Shown: positions 46,036-55,839, counted from the first letter of the stretch. The stretch is 64,000 nucleotides of DNA from Desulfobacula sp. (GCF_030145145.1 NZ_JAQYWD010000010.1:79146-143145); one strand, 5' to 3'. Notes: generated by a model from the letters alone, not told the origin. A program made the numbers and translations.

Positions 46036-46168
46036 CGTTCTATCTTAAGGCGGGGCGGTCACACGTCTGGTGCGATACCTGCTCGGCAGCAACGGGAAGC
46101 AGGATTTGTCTGACGGTAACAGATGCGACACTTAATCTTGGCGCCACCATCGAACAAAAAGACCCTGG
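46036..46168 (+). other. Unassigned structured-looking leader upstream of the third GRE
   Basis: The 148-base gap before the GRE is more GC-rich than its surroundings and has potential stems: CCTGCT (46079-46084) with AGCAGG (46097-46102), and short CTG/CAG pairing in the TCTGACGGTAACAGAT stretch (about 46109-46124). It has no ORF and no motif of a riboswitch class I can name. It may be a leader RNA or a fragment of an old group II-like intron; I cannot decide. Confidence 0.25.
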
Positions 46169-46177
46169 GGGATAACC

Positions 46178-48538
46178 ATGACGTTACGAATAACACGCTT
46201 AAGAAAAAAAACCCGGGAGAAAGCGGTGACCCTCTCCCATGAAAGGGCCGACCTTGTTACCTCTTTTTATCAGACCCATGTCCGCATGGATAAATCGATT
46301 TGTGTTCAAAGGGCCTTATGCCTCAAACATGTGCTTGAAAATAAAAAAATATATATTGGCGACGATGAATTGATTGTTGGCGAAAGGGGACCTGAGCCCA
46401 AAGCAGTGCCCACCTATCCTGAAATCTGTCTGCATTCCCTGGCTGATCTTGAAATTTTGGATTCAAGACCCAAGGTGGCCTATAGGGTCTCCCGGGAAAC
46501 CAGACAAGTGTATGCCGAAAAAATCATCCCGTTCTGGACGGGCAAGACCATAAGAGAAAAAATATTTACAGCCATGGAGTCCCCGTGGATCGATTCTTTT
46601 AACGCCGGGATTTTCACTGAGTTTCAGGAACAACGATCCCCAGGGCACACGGCGGGCGGGGCGTTGATTTATCATAAGGGATTCAATGACCTGAAGACCG
46701 ACATTCAACAGGGACTTGAGAGGCTTGATTTTTTTGAAGATACCAAGGGCCTTGAAAAGCAGGAGGTCTTAACCGCCCTGGAGATGGCTGCAGATGCCTT
46801 GATCGCCTTTGCCCATCGGCATGCGGATGTGCTGGACCACAGGGCAAAGCAGGCAACAGATTTAAATCGGAAAAGGGAATTGGAGGCCATGGCCCGGGTC
46901 TGCCGGAGAGTGCCGGCCCATCGGCCGGAAACCTTTCATGAGGCATTGCAGTATTACTGGTTTCTGCATGTCGGGATCATCACGGAACTGAACCCCTGGG
47001 ATGCCTATAATCCGGGACGGTTTGATCAGAACCTCTATCCGTTCTATAAAAAAGATTTAGAAGACGGAAGATTAACCCGGGAGCAGGCAAAGGAATTGCT
47101 GTGCTGTCTCTGGATAAAGTTCCATAACCATCCCGCACCGCCAAAGGTGGGTGTCACTGCGAAGGAAAGCAATACCTATGTTGATTTCTGCCTGATCAAT
47201 CTTGGCGGCGTCACAAAGGAGAACCAGGATGGGGCGAACGAATTGACCTACCTTATCCTTGACGTCATCGAGGAAATGCGGCTTTTACAGCCCAGTTCCA
47301 TGATCCAGGTATCCCGGAAAAATTCGGACCGGCTTATCAAACGGGCATTAAAGATTATTGCCACCGGGTTTGGTCAGCCCTCCGTGTTTAATACCGATGC
47401 CATTCTCCAGGAGATGGTCCTGCAGGGCAAATCCCTGGAAGATGCGAGAAGCGCAGGTGCATCGGGGTGCGTGGAGGCCGGTGTCTTTGGAAAAGAGTGT
47501 TATATTCTGACCGGCTATTTTAATCTGCCTAAAATCCTGGAAATTACCCTTCACAATGGGTGGGATTCCCTGACAAGTCGTCAAATCGGCCTTGAAACAG
47601 GAGATCCGAGACGCTTTGAAACCTTTGAGGATCTTTTTGATGCCTATAAAAAGCAGGTGGAATATTTTGTAAAGATCAAGATCAAAGGGAACAATATCAT
47701 TGAACAGATTAACGCAAAGTACATGCCCGTTCCGTTGCTGTCCCTTGTCACAGAAGATTGTATTGGAAATGCAAAAGATTATAATCAGGGCGGTGCGCGA
47801 TACAATACCTCCTATATACAGGGCGTTGGTATGGGAACCATCACAGACTGTCTGTCCTCACTGAAATTTAATGTGTATGATCAGCAGCAGGTTTCCATGG
47901 AAGCGCTGTTGAACGCCCTGGAAAAAAACTTTGAAGGACATGACACCCTTGTTCGTCAACTGGATCAAGCGCCCAAGTATGGCAATGATGACGATTACGC
48001 AGATGATATCATGAAAAGCGTGTTCGGGGTATTCCATGACGCTGTGACCTTCAAGCCCACTGCCAGGGGAGGGGTCTATCGGATTAATTTGTTACCCACC
48101 ACCTGTCACGTGTATTTTGGTGAAATCACCGGCGCGTTGCCGGACGGGAGAAAAAAGGGGGTACCGTTTTCTGAAGGGATATCTCCGGTACAGGGTGCAG
48201 ACCGGCACGGTCCCACTGCTGTGCTTAAATCCGCAGGCAAAATGGATCATTTAAGGACCGGGGGAACCCTTTTGAACCAAAAGTTTCTACCTGATCTGTT
48301 GACCGATGAAAACGGGTTTCAGGGTCTTGTGCACTTAATCCGGTCTTATTTTAAAATGGATGGCCATCATATCCAGTTTAATGTGGTATCGGAAAAAACG
48401 CTGAGAGATGCCCAGGCCCATCCGGAAAAGTATACGGATCTGATTGTCAGGGTAGCAGGATATTCCGACTATTTTGTGGACCTTACCCAGGGCCTGCAGG
48501 AAGAAATTATACACCGGACAGTCCACAGCACTTACTAG
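46178..48538 (+). CDS. Glycyl radical enzyme, trans-4-hydroxyproline dehydratase-like (HypD-like)
   Basis: A 786-residue GRE dehydratase-type enzyme. The thiyl loop is GC431VE433 in AGASGCVEAGVFGKE and the radical motif is RVAGYSDYF with Gly761. Many stretches match my memory of Clostridioides HypD: IFTEFQEQRSPGHT, ITELNPWDAYNPGRFDQ, LLQPSSMIQVSRK, NQGGARYNTSYIQGVG, LPTTCHVYFGEI and the C-terminus QEEIIHRT. HypD removes water from trans-4-hydroxy-L-proline. No activase and no pyrroline-5-carboxylate reductase are adjacent. The gene lies between a corrinoid methyltransferase cassette and a peptide-type ABC transporter, so a methylated or peptide-bound hydroxyproline, or a related ring amine, is a plausible source. 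Confidence 0.85.
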   Translation: MTLRITRLRKKTREKAVTLSHERADLVTSFYQTHVRMDKSICVQRALCLKHVLENKKIYIGDDELIVGERGPEPKAVPTYPEICLHSLADLEILDSRPKVAYRVSRETRQVYAEKIIPFWTGKTIREKIFTAMESPWIDSFNAGIFTEFQEQRSPGHTAGGALIYHKGFNDLKTDIQQGLERLDFFEDTKGLEKQEVLTALEMAADALIAFAHRHADVLDHRAKQATDLNRKRELEAMARVCRRVPAHRPETFHEALQYYWFLHVGIITELNPWDAYNPGRFDQNLYPFYKKDLEDGRLTREQAKELLCCLWIKFHNHPAPPKVGVTAKESNTYVDFCLINLGGVTKENQDGANELTYLILDVIEEMRLLQPSSMIQVSRKNSDRLIKRALKIIATGFGQPSVFNTDAILQEMVLQGKSLEDARSAGASGCVEAGVFGKECYILTGYFNLPKILEITLHNGWDSLTSRQIGLETGDPRRFETFEDLFDAYKKQVEYFVKIKIKGNNIIEQINAKYMPVPLLSLVTEDCIGNAKDYNQGGARYNTSYIQGVGMGTITDCLSSLKFNVYDQQQVSMEALLNALEKNFEGHDTLVRQLDQAPKYGNDDDYADDIMKSVFGVFHDAVTFKPTARGGVYRINLLPTTCHVYFGEITGALPDGRKKGVPFSEGISPVQGADRHGPTAVLKSAGKMDHLRTGGTLLNQKFLPDLLTDENGFQGLVHLIRSYFKMDGHHIQFNVVSEKTLRDAQAHPEKYTDLIVRVAGYSDYFVDLTQGLQEEIIHRTVHSTY

Positions 48539-48727
48539 ATGGAAAAGGCTAGTCGACAGATTGCGGTTAAAATCCCCTTTTTTTCCTTGACTTGTCCGTC
48601 GGGTATTAATAGATATAAGTATCTTGTCAATTTTTGAATCCAACAAAGAAATGGTCTGTATTTCATGGATTCATAAAATGCTTTGTCACATTTTTTATTA
48701 CTAATTACTTTTAAGGGGAGAAAAAAG

Positions 48728-50323
48728 ATGAAATGGCGTAAATTTTTATCTGTCGCAAGTCTTGCCGTCCTTTTTTGTATGGTGGCCATATCTGTTCAGG
48801 CGAAAACCTTTGTTTACTGCTCGGAAGGCAGTCCGGAAGGCTTTACTCCGGCACTATACACATCCGGAACCACCTTTGATGCATCATCCCGGCAGTTGTT
48901 TGACAAACTGGCGATGTTTGAGCGCGGTACCACAAAAATTATTCCAGGACTTGCCACATCCTGGGATGTCTCTGCAGATGGTAAAACCTATACTTTCCAT
49001 TTGAGAAAAGGCGTTGATTTCCATACCACTTCTTTTTTTACACCCACCCGTCAGTTCAATGCAGATGATGTTATCTTTTCTTTCATGCGGCAGTTTGATA
49101 AGACCCACCCCTACCATAAAATTTCCGGTGGCAGTTATGAATATTTTAATGGCATGAGCATGCCGGATTTGATTCAATCCATTGAGAAAAAAGATGACTA
49201 TACCGTTGTTTTTAATTTGAACAAACCGGAATCCCCCTTTATTGCCAATATGGCAATGGATTTTGCCTCTATTCATTCAGCAGAATATGCAGACAAAATG
49301 CTGAAGGCCGGAACCCCTGACGAATTCGACCAGAAACCGGTTGGAACGGGACCGTTTGTGTTTGTTTCCTATCAAAAAGATTCCACTATCCGATACATTG
49401 CCTTTGATAAATACTGGAAAGGCCGGGCCAAAATTGACAAACTCGTTTTTTCCATTACCCCGGATGCATCGGTTCGGTATGCCAAATTAAAGGCGGGTGA
49501 AGCACACCTCATGCCTTATCCCAATCCTGCGGATATTAAAGCCATGAAAAAAGATGCCAGCATCCAGCTGATGGAACAGGAAGGGTTGAATGTGGGGTAT
49601 CTTGCATTTAATGTTACCGTAAAAGAATTTGAGAATGTTAAGGTTCGTCAGGCATTGAGCATGGCCATTAACAAACAGGCCATTATTGATGCCGTATTCC
49701 AGGATTCGGGTAAAATTGCTAAAAATCCCATCCCGCCCACCATCTGGTCGTATAATGATAAGGTAAAAGATTATCCCTATGATGTTGCCGGCGCAAAAAA
49801 ATTATTGGCTGAAGCAGGATATCCCAATGGGTTTGAGACGGATATCTGGGCCATGCCGGTACAGCGTCCCTACAACCCCAATGCCAGGAGAATGGCTGAG
49901 ATCATCCAGGAAGACTGGTCAAAAGTCGGTGTTAAAGCCAAAATCATCTCCTATGAATGGGGGGAATATCTCAAACGCTCCATGAATGGTGAACATTCCA
50001 CCGTTCTTCTCGGATGGACCGGTGATAATGGTGATCCGGATAATTTCCTGGCGGTTCTCCTAGGGTGCGATGCCGTGGGCGCTTCCAACAGGGCACAATG
50101 GTGCTATAAACCCTTTGATGATCTTCTCATGAAGGCGAAACAGGTATCAGACATCAAAGAAAGAACAAAACTTTATGAACAAGCCCAGGTTATCTTCAAA
50201 GAACAGGCCCCCTGGGTTACCATTGCCCATTCAATTGTATACAAACCCATGAGCAAACAAGTGGTTGATTTCAAAATTGATCCCTTTGGCGGACACGTTT
50301 TTTACGGTGTAGATCTGAAATAA
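48728..50323 (+). CDS. dppA: ABC transporter substrate-binding protein, family 5 (DppA/OppA type)
   Basis: A 531-residue periplasmic binding protein: signal peptide (MKWRKFLSVASLAVLFCMVAISVQA), then the family 5 layout (KTFVYCSEGSPEGFTPAL, GLATSWDVSADGKTYTFHLRKGVDFH, VRQALSMAINKQAIID, LGWTGDNGDPDNFL). The closest known relatives bind di- or oligopeptides, haem or nickel chelates. The start at 48728 has AAGGGGAG upstream. A possible promoter (TTGACT 48587-48592 with weak -10 boxes) lies in front. It leads a five-gene transporter operon. Confidence 0.92.
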   Translation: MKWRKFLSVASLAVLFCMVAISVQAKTFVYCSEGSPEGFTPALYTSGTTFDASSRQLFDKLAMFERGTTKIIPGLATSWDVSADGKTYTFHLRKGVDFHTTSFFTPTRQFNADDVIFSFMRQFDKTHPYHKISGGSYEYFNGMSMPDLIQSIEKKDDYTVVFNLNKPESPFIANMAMDFASIHSAEYADKMLKAGTPDEFDQKPVGTGPFVFVSYQKDSTIRYIAFDKYWKGRAKIDKLVFSITPDASVRYAKLKAGEAHLMPYPNPADIKAMKKDASIQLMEQEGLNVGYLAFNVTVKEFENVKVRQALSMAINKQAIIDAVFQDSGKIAKNPIPPTIWSYNDKVKDYPYDVAGAKKLLAEAGYPNGFETDIWAMPVQRPYNPNARRMAEIIQEDWSKVGVKAKIISYEWGEYLKRSMNGEHSTVLLGWTGDNGDPDNFLAVLLGCDAVGASNRAQWCYKPFDDLLMKAKQVSDIKERTKLYEQAQVIFKEQAPWVTIAHSIVYKPMSKQVVDFKIDPFGGHVFYGVDLK

Positions 50324-50347
50324 TCAAGGGTCGGTTGAATGATTAAC

Positions 50348-50377
50348 GGCGGTGCAGCAGCTGACTGCAGCACCGCC
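50348..50377 (+). other. Intercistronic stem-loop after the binding-protein gene
   Basis: GGCGGTGC (50348-50355) and GCACCGCC (50370-50377) form a strong GC stem between dppA and dppB, followed by only a weak T-rich tail. Such hairpins usually keep binding-protein mRNA more abundant than permease mRNA. Confidence 0.6.
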
Positions 50378-50405
50378 CTTCTTACTATATGAATGTGATG
50401 CCATC

Positions 50406-51416
50406 ATGATTCAATTTTTTTTTAGACGACTGCTTGATATCTTTCCCGCCTTTATTGGCGTGACCCTCCTGACGTTTTCCCTGATTCATTTGATTCCCGG
50501 TGATGCAGTGGAACTGCGTGCCGGAGAGCGAGGGATCGATCCTGCCCGGCATGCCGCCATGAAAGTGGAGATGGGTCTGGATAAACCCCTTTATGTGCAA
50601 TATTTCAAATATATTGGTGGCGTTTTTAAAGGCGATCTGGGGCGGTCCTTTGTCACCAAGAAACCCATTTTGGAAGAATTTTTAACGCTGTTTCCCGCCA
50701 CCCTTGAACTGTCGACCTGCGCCATGATTTTTGCGATCCTGGTGGGACTTCCGGCCGGCATTATCGCCGGGGTGAAAAGGGGGACGGTTTTTGACCATAC
50801 CGTCATGGGGGCATCCCTTACCGGCTATTCCATGCCGATTTTCTGGTGGGGACTGTTAATGATCCTGTTTTTTTCAGTCCACTTGGGGTGGACCCCTGTT
50901 TCAGGGAGGTTGTCCGCCCTTTTCTGGATTGATGTGGATACGGGTTTTATGCTCATTGATACCCTGCGGTCTGATGAACCCGGGGCCTTTAAATCCGCCC
51001 TGAGTCATTTGATCCTGCCGTCCATTGTTCTTGGCACCATTCCCCTGGCCGTTATTGCCCGGATGACACGGTCTTCCATGCTGGAAGTTCTCAAGGAAGA
51101 TTATGTCAGAACAGCCAAAGCCAAGGGCCTGACCCCAAACCGTGTTATCCTGGTCCATGCATTAAGAAATGCAATGATACCGGTCATTACGGTTATCGGC
51201 CTTCAAACAGGGGTTCTTCTGGCCGGTGCCATTCTGACGGAAACGATTTTTGCCTGGCCCGGCGTGGGAAAATGGATTCTTGAATCCATCAACCGACGGG
51301 ATTACCCGGCCATCCAGGGGGGGATACTTATTATCGCCACATTAATTATTTTTGTGAATCTAGGGGTAGATATCCTGTATGGGATTATTAATCCCCGTAT
51401 TCGGTATACCCGTTAG
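50406..51416 (+). CDS. dppB: ABC transporter permease (DppB type)
   Basis: A 336-residue permease with six membrane segments. FFRRLLDIFPAFIGVTLLTFSLIHLIPGD is the typical N-terminus, and the EAA loop near the end reads DYVRTAKAKGLTPNRVILVHALRNAMIP. It pairs with DppC in the inner membrane. ATG 50406 is the family-typical start; the frame is open to 50352. Ribosome binding site is weak, as expected if translation depends on the upstream gene. Confidence 0.92.
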   Translation: MIQFFFRRLLDIFPAFIGVTLLTFSLIHLIPGDAVELRAGERGIDPARHAAMKVEMGLDKPLYVQYFKYIGGVFKGDLGRSFVTKKPILEEFLTLFPATLELSTCAMIFAILVGLPAGIIAGVKRGTVFDHTVMGASLTGYSMPIFWWGLLMILFFSVHLGWTPVSGRLSALFWIDVDTGFMLIDTLRSDEPGAFKSALSHLILPSIVLGTIPLAVIARMTRSSMLEVLKEDYVRTAKAKGLTPNRVILVHALRNAMIPVITVIGLQTGVLLAGAILTETIFAWPGVGKWILESINRRDYPAIQGGILIIATLIIFVNLGVDILYGIINPRIRYTR

Positions 51417-51425
51417 GACGTTAAG

Positions 51426-52325
51426 ATGAGTGACACTATCATGGAACACCTGGACGCAGCACCTCCCCCCCATCCGTTAAAAGAATTCTGGGTATATTTC
51501 AGCGAGAACAAGGGCGCGGTCATCGGCTTATATTTTATTGTGTTTGCAATCCTTCTGGCCGTTTTTGCAGATGTTATTGCCCCCCACAACCCTTTTGACC
51601 AATACCGGGATGCCATTTTGCAGCCGCCGGTGTGGATGGATGGCGGCAGCAGCAAATTTTTTCTCGGCACGGATGACGTGGGACGAGATATCGTGTCACG
51701 GCTGATCCATGGTGCGCGATTAAGCCTTTTGGTCGGGGTTATTGTGGTGACACTGTCCCTTGCCGCTGGTATTATTCTGGGGATAACATCGGGGTATCTG
51801 GGTGGGTTTTATGAAATTCTTGTCATGAGGCTTATGGACATTATTCTTGCCCTGCCAAGTCTTTTGCTTGCCCTGGCCATTGTGGCCATTTTGGGGCCCA
51901 GTCTTCAGAATGCCATTCTGGCCATCGCTATTGTGGTGTTGCCCCATTATGTCAGGCTGACCCGGGCATCGGTGATGGCGGAAAAAAACAAGGATTATGT
52001 GACCGCATCACGGGTATGCGGTTCAGGCCCTTTTCGAATGATGTTTGTCGTCCTGCTTCCCAATTGCATGGCCCCGTTGATTGTCCAGGCAACCCTGGGA
52101 TTTTCAACGGCGATTCTTGATGCCGCTGCCCTGGGGTTTCTGGGCATGGGGGCCCAGCCGCCAACCCCTGAATGGGGGGCGATGCTTGCCAATGCCCTGC
52201 AGTTTATTCAACGTGCCTGGTGGGTCGTGACCTTTCCCGGGCTGGCCATTCTGTTGACCGTACTGGCGTTTAACCTGGCAGGTGACGGTCTTCGGGATGC
52301 ACTTGATCCAAAAATGAAGCGGTAA
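51426..52325 (+). CDS. dppC: ABC transporter permease (DppC type)
   Basis: A 299-residue permease with an OppC_N-like start (FSENKGAVIGLYFIVFAILLAVFADVIAPHNP), LGTDDVGRDIVSRLIHGARLSL, and the EAA loop DYVTASRVCGSGPFRMMFVVLLPN. Its six segments form the channel with DppB. It starts 9 bases after dppB. Confidence 0.92.
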   Translation: MSDTIMEHLDAAPPPHPLKEFWVYFSENKGAVIGLYFIVFAILLAVFADVIAPHNPFDQYRDAILQPPVWMDGGSSKFFLGTDDVGRDIVSRLIHGARLSLLVGVIVVTLSLAAGIILGITSGYLGGFYEILVMRLMDIILALPSLLLALAIVAILGPSLQNAILAIAIVVLPHYVRLTRASVMAEKNKDYVTASRVCGSGPFRMMFVVLLPNCMAPLIVQATLGFSTAILDAAALGFLGMGAQPPTPEWGAMLANALQFIQRAWWVVTFPGLAILLTVLAFNLAGDGLRDALDPKMKR

Positions 52326-52348
52326 ACATGACCATTTGAGAAAAAATT

Positions 52349-53320
52349 ATGACGCAAGTATTAGAAATAAAAAATTTATCTGTTGATTTTGATGGATTCA
52401 AGGCAGTGCGAGATGTGGACCTGTCTCTGGGCCGGGGAAAAGTTTTGGGAATCGTGGGGGAATCCGGGTCTGGAAAGAGTGTGACCCAACTGGCATTGAT
52501 GGGATTGATCCCCTATCCCGGCATCATTGAAGCAGATACGCTTTCGTTCAACGATCATGACCTGTTGCGCCTGTCAAAGAAAAAGAAGCGACAGATCACG
52601 GGAAAAGAGATTGCCATGATTTTTCAGGAACCCATGACCAGTCTGAATCCCTGTTTTACGGTGGCGTTCCAGCTGACAGAAGCCATAAAAGTCCATGAAG
52701 GTGGATCAAAAAAGCACCAGCGGCAGCGTGCCATTGAACTATTAACACAGGTGGGTATCCCGGCACCGGAAGAGCGGATGAAAAGCTTTCCCCATCAATT
52801 GTCCGGCGGTATCAGCCAGCGGGTTATGATTGCCATGGCCATTGCCTGTAACCCAACCCTTCTTATTGCAGATGAACCCACAACGGCCCTGGATGTGACC
52901 ATCCAGGCCCAGATCCTGGATCTTTTGATTGACCTGCAGCGGAAAAATAACATGGCCCTGATCCTTATCACCCATGACATGGCAGTGATTGCTGAAACGG
53001 TGGAGGATGTGGTGGTGATGTATGCCGGTCAGGTGGTTGAGAAAAACACGGCAGACCATATTTTTACGGCTCCCCGACACCCCTATACCGATGCCTTACT
53101 GGGCTCACTGCCGGAGCGGAATGTGAATGCCACCCGGCTGCCGACCATTCCGGGTGTGGTGCCGGGGAAATACGACAGGCCGACGGGATGTCTTTTCCAT
53201 CCCCGGTGCCGGTTTGCCAGACAGAAGTGTTCAACCACGGCCCCGGTCTATACCAAAGAAGGCGATAGTGCGTTCAGGTGTCACTTCCCATTGCTAAACG
53301 GAGTCCCCCAGTATGATTGA
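52349..53320 (+). CDS. dppD: ABC transporter ATP-binding protein (DppD type)
   Basis: A 323-residue ATPase. Walker A is GESGSGKS, the signature [15 protein letters not shown] has Ile in place of the usual Gln-containing LSGGQ, Walker B is LLIADEP followed by [11 protein letters not shown]. The C-terminal oligopeptide/dipeptide extension ([16 protein letters not shown]) carries the cysteines of the family's cluster-like motif. It powers the transporter together with DppF, whose gene overlaps by 8 bases. Confidence 0.93.
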   Translation: MTQVLEIKNLSVDFDGFKAVRDVDLSLGRGKVLGIVGESGSGKSVTQLALMGLIPYPGIIEADTLSFNDHDLLRLSKKKKRQITGKEIAMIFQEPMTSLNPCFTVAFQLTEAIKVHEGGSKKHQRQRAIELLTQVGIPAPEERMKSFPHQLSGGISQRVMIAMAIACNPTLLIADEPTTALDVTIQAQILDLLIDLQRKNNMALILITHDMAVIAETVEDVVVMYAGQVVEKNTADHIFTAPRHPYTDALLGSLPERNVNATRLPTIPGVVPGKYDRPTGCLFHPRCRFARQKCSTTAPVYTKEGDSAFRCHFPLLNGVPQYD

Positions 53321-54290
53321 AAACACAATTATAACCGCCAGAGATCTTAAAAAATATTACACCGTTAAAGAGGGGATGTTTTTCAAAACTTCAGCAACCT
53401 TGAAAGCACTGGATGGTGCCTCTTTTACCATTCAGCCGGGCAAGACGTTTTCAGTGGTGGGGGAATCGGGTTGTGGTAAATCTACCCTTGCGCGGCTGAT
53501 CACCATGATTGAACGGCCGACTTCCGGGGATTTTGAAGTGGATGGTATCAATGCAGTCACCTCGGGCCCTAAAGCAATGAAAGCATTGAGAGAAAAAGTG
53601 CAGATCGTGTTTCAGGATCCCTATGGCTCTCTAAATCCCCGGAAAAAAGTGGGTGCCATCCTGGAGGAACCCCTTAAGATTAATACCCGCCTGAACAAAG
53701 CCCAGCGGCGGGAGAAATCGCTGGCGATCATGGAAAAGGTGGGATTAAGTCCGGACCAGTATTCCCGGTATCCTCACATGTTTTCTGGGGGCCAGCGACA
53801 GCGGATTGCCGTTGCCAGGGCCTTGATGCTCAATCCTGCCCTGGTGGTGGCGGATGAACCCGTATCTGCCCTGGATGTTTCAGTCCAGGCCCAGGCCTTG
53901 AACCTTCTCATGGACCTCCAGGAGGAGATGAACCTGGCCTACCTGTTTATCTCCCATGACTTGAGCGTGGTTCGCCTGATTTCCGATGATGTCATGGTGA
54001 TGTACCTTGGTCGTCCCGTGGAGCAGGGGGAGAAAACAATTATTTTTGATCATCCCCTTCATCCCTATACCATGGCATTGCTGGCTGCAACCCCCCATGT
54101 GGATAAAAGTTTCAGAAAGGACAGGATTATTCTGTCAGGAGAAATTCCGTCTCCTTTGAATCCGCCACCGGGATGTACCTTCCATCACCGGTGTGCCCAT
54201 ATGACCGATATCTGCACGACGGATGCACCTGAACTCAGATGGGTTGGCCAAAGAAGTGTGGCCTGCCACCATGCGGAAAAATTTTATTAA
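53313..54290 (+). CDS. dppF: ABC transporter ATP-binding protein (DppF type)
   Basis: A 325-residue ATPase with Walker A GESGCGKS, signature [15 protein letters not shown], Walker B LVVADEP and [13 protein letters not shown], and the C-terminal [17 protein letters not shown] motif. It completes the transporter. Its stop codon overlaps the left arm of the repeat that begins at 54289. Confidence 0.93.
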   Translation: MIENTIITARDLKKYYTVKEGMFFKTSATLKALDGASFTIQPGKTFSVVGESGCGKSTLARLITMIERPTSGDFEVDGINAVTSGPKAMKALREKVQIVFQDPYGSLNPRKKVGAILEEPLKINTRLNKAQRREKSLAIMEKVGLSPDQYSRYPHMFSGGQRQRIAVARALMLNPALVVADEPVSALDVSVQAQALNLLMDLQEEMNLAYLFISHDLSVVRLISDDVMVMYLGRPVEQGEKTIIFDHPLHPYTMALLAATPHVDKSFRKDRIILSGEIPSPLNPPPGCTFHHRCAHMTDICTTDAPELRWVGQRSVACHHAEKFY

Positions 54291-54435
54291 CTCAACTTTC
54301 GGAGTTGGTCATTTTTACATGGGGTCAGGCTTTCCTTATGGCACTTTTTACCCGTCTGGTTATGAAATAGTGATAAAAAGTACAATAAAAAAAGCCAGAC
54401 CCCGTCGATTAAAGCTAAAGTCCGAAAGTTGAGTT
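54289..54435. repeat. Copy A of the 3'-end repeat family (147 bp, perfect terminal inverted repeats)
   Basis: Terminal arms AACTCAACTTTCGGA (54289-54303) and TCCGAAAGTTGAGTT (54421-54435) are perfect 15-bp inverted repeats. Inside, 54321-54350 (GGGGTCAGGC...TTTTTA) pairs with 54374-54403 (TAAAAAG...GACCCC) with few mismatches, so the whole unit folds into a long hairpin. The element begins inside the dppF stop codon. There is no transposase. The GGGGTCAGGC core resembles sequences that flank REP-associated (Y1) transposase genes in related bacteria, from memory. Confidence 0.8.
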
Positions 54436-54454
54436 ATTAATAATGACCCCTTTA

Positions 54455-55321
54455 TCAGTAGGCCTGGGAGATTAAAAACTTTTCTATGATGGTATTGACT
54501 GTTTTAAAATGTGTGATGGGCGCCATATGCCCCCCCGGCACAGAATAACTGGAAAGGTAGGGAAGCGAACGTTCCAGTATCCGGAAGACCTGAAGAGAGG
54601 ACAGGGGACTTGTTTCTCCTTTGATCATGCACACGGGAATATGAATGCCGGAGTAGTCTTCCAGTGTCAATGATTCATTAAACAGGGCTTGGAAATCGAG
54701 CAGGACTTTTTCAATATATCGAATATACAGGGCCTGGTTTTTGGGGACCAGGTTTGTAAAGGTTTCTTTCCCTGACCAGTAATCGATAAACAATTGCGTG
54801 GCAACGGCCTTGTCCTTTTCTATCAAGGCATGGGTGAACTGCTCGCGAATTTTTGTAATCTCTTTATGGGCAGCCTCCTCTGGCGGCAGCAGATGGAATG
54901 TGACAGGTTCAAACAATGTCAGGGTTTTGACCCGGTCAAGCATTTTTACGGCCAGCTTTAACGCGATGGCCCCCCCGTAGGAATGGCCGATCAGGTGGAA
55001 GGGCGTTTCGTTGCCCATTTCTTTTGTCATAATGCGTTGTGCAAGACGAACCTCGTCCTCGGTGGAAAATGTCTGGTGATTTAACGGCAGGCCATTGTCA
55101 CCATAGCCTGACAGATCAATGGATATGAATTTGAACTTGGCGGCCAGCAAAGAAATTAAGGGTTTCCACTGGTCTTTTGAACTCATTGAACTGTGAAGTA
55201 AAACCGTTGCAGGCCCCTGACCGCAAACCGTATATCCGGGTGTTATATCCAATTTTTTGTCTCCTGAAACGTCATGTTTTAATCTCAAAAAAAACAGTAT
55301 TCTCAGCCTGAAGGCTGACAT
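54455..55321 (-). CDS. Alpha/beta hydrolase
   Basis: A 288-residue alpha/beta-fold hydrolase. The oxyanion strand is VLLHSSMSSKDQW, the nucleophile elbow is GHSYGG, and an acidic residue (GETSPLSS region) and a late His in PGGHMAPITHF complete the triad. It cleaves esters, lactones or C-C bonds in a small metabolite; the substrate is unknown. No signal peptide. It stands alone on the - strand beside the repeat, divergent from nothing obvious. Confidence 0.85.
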   Translation of the reverse strand: MSAFRLRILFFLRLKHDVSGDKKLDITPGYTVCGQGPATVLLHSSMSSKDQWKPLISLLAAKFKFISIDLSGYGDNGLPLNHQTFSTEDEVRLAQRIMTKEMGNETPFHLIGHSYGGAIALKLAVKMLDRVKTLTLFEPVTFHLLPPEEAAHKEITKIREQFTHALIEKDKAVATQLFIDYWSGKETFTNLVPKNQALYIRYIEKVLLDFQALFNESLTLEDYSGIHIPVCMIKGETSPLSSLQVFRILERSLPYLSSYSVPGGHMAPITHFKTVNTIIEKFLISQAY

Positions 55322-55398
55322 AAAAGCTTCCCTTTATACCCATTTTTCTGCCCGTCTTGCAATGGAATCATCATGGAAAAAAAAATACGGGTGCCGCC

Positions 55399-55839
55399 TT
55401 ATTTCCAGTCAAACTCCTTTGACGTGACCGTATCTTCCATCCGCTGGATGCGGCGTTCAATATTTTCAAATTTTCTTTTAACTCTCTGGATGGCCGATTG
55501 CCTTGAATGGGTATAGGTATCATAAAATTCCTGATCTTTTTCATCGTGCAAAGGGGAAACCGGCTCCATTTTCAGCAGCAGTCCCGCAATGATATACATG
55601 ACACCGATGGGCCAGAAACCCGTAAAAAGAAATAAAACAAGGGTGATACATCTCAGCCAGAAAACGCTGACATTGAAATAATCCGCAAGCCCCCGGCACA
55701 CGCCCATGAAGATGCCCCTTCTGGACCGATAGATCCCCCTGCTTGATGCCAGGCTTTCAAATCTGTTTTTCAGCCCGCTATACTGACGTTTGCAGTTTTC
55801 AAAGTGACCGTTTCGTCTATGTCCATACCGTCGTCTCAT
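55399..55839 (-). CDS. pspC: Phage shock protein C-like membrane protein (PspC domain)
   Basis: A 146-residue protein with a PspC domain at about 35-95 (GIYRSRRGIFMGVCRGLADYFNVSVFWLRCITLVLFL), two membrane segments and a charged C-terminal coiled coil. PspC senses envelope stress with PspB and draws PspA to the membrane. Its start overlaps the pspB end by 4 bases. Confidence 0.9.
   Translation of the reverse strand: MRRRYGHRRNGHFENCKRQYSGLKNRFESLASSRGIYRSRRGIFMGVCRGLADYFNVSVFWLRCITLVLFLFTGFWPIGVMYIIAGLLLKMEPVSPLHDEKDQEFYDTYTHSRQSAIQRVKRKFENIERRIQRMEDTVTSKEFDWK

Noticed and set aside
46036..46168. Cobalamin, glycine or c-di-GMP riboswitch, or tRNA-Sec
   Set aside because: None of the conserved core sequences of these RNAs is visible; left as unassigned.
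54289..54435. Insertion sequence
   Set aside because: The element is only 147 bp, has no transposase and no evident target duplication; it is reported as a repeat.
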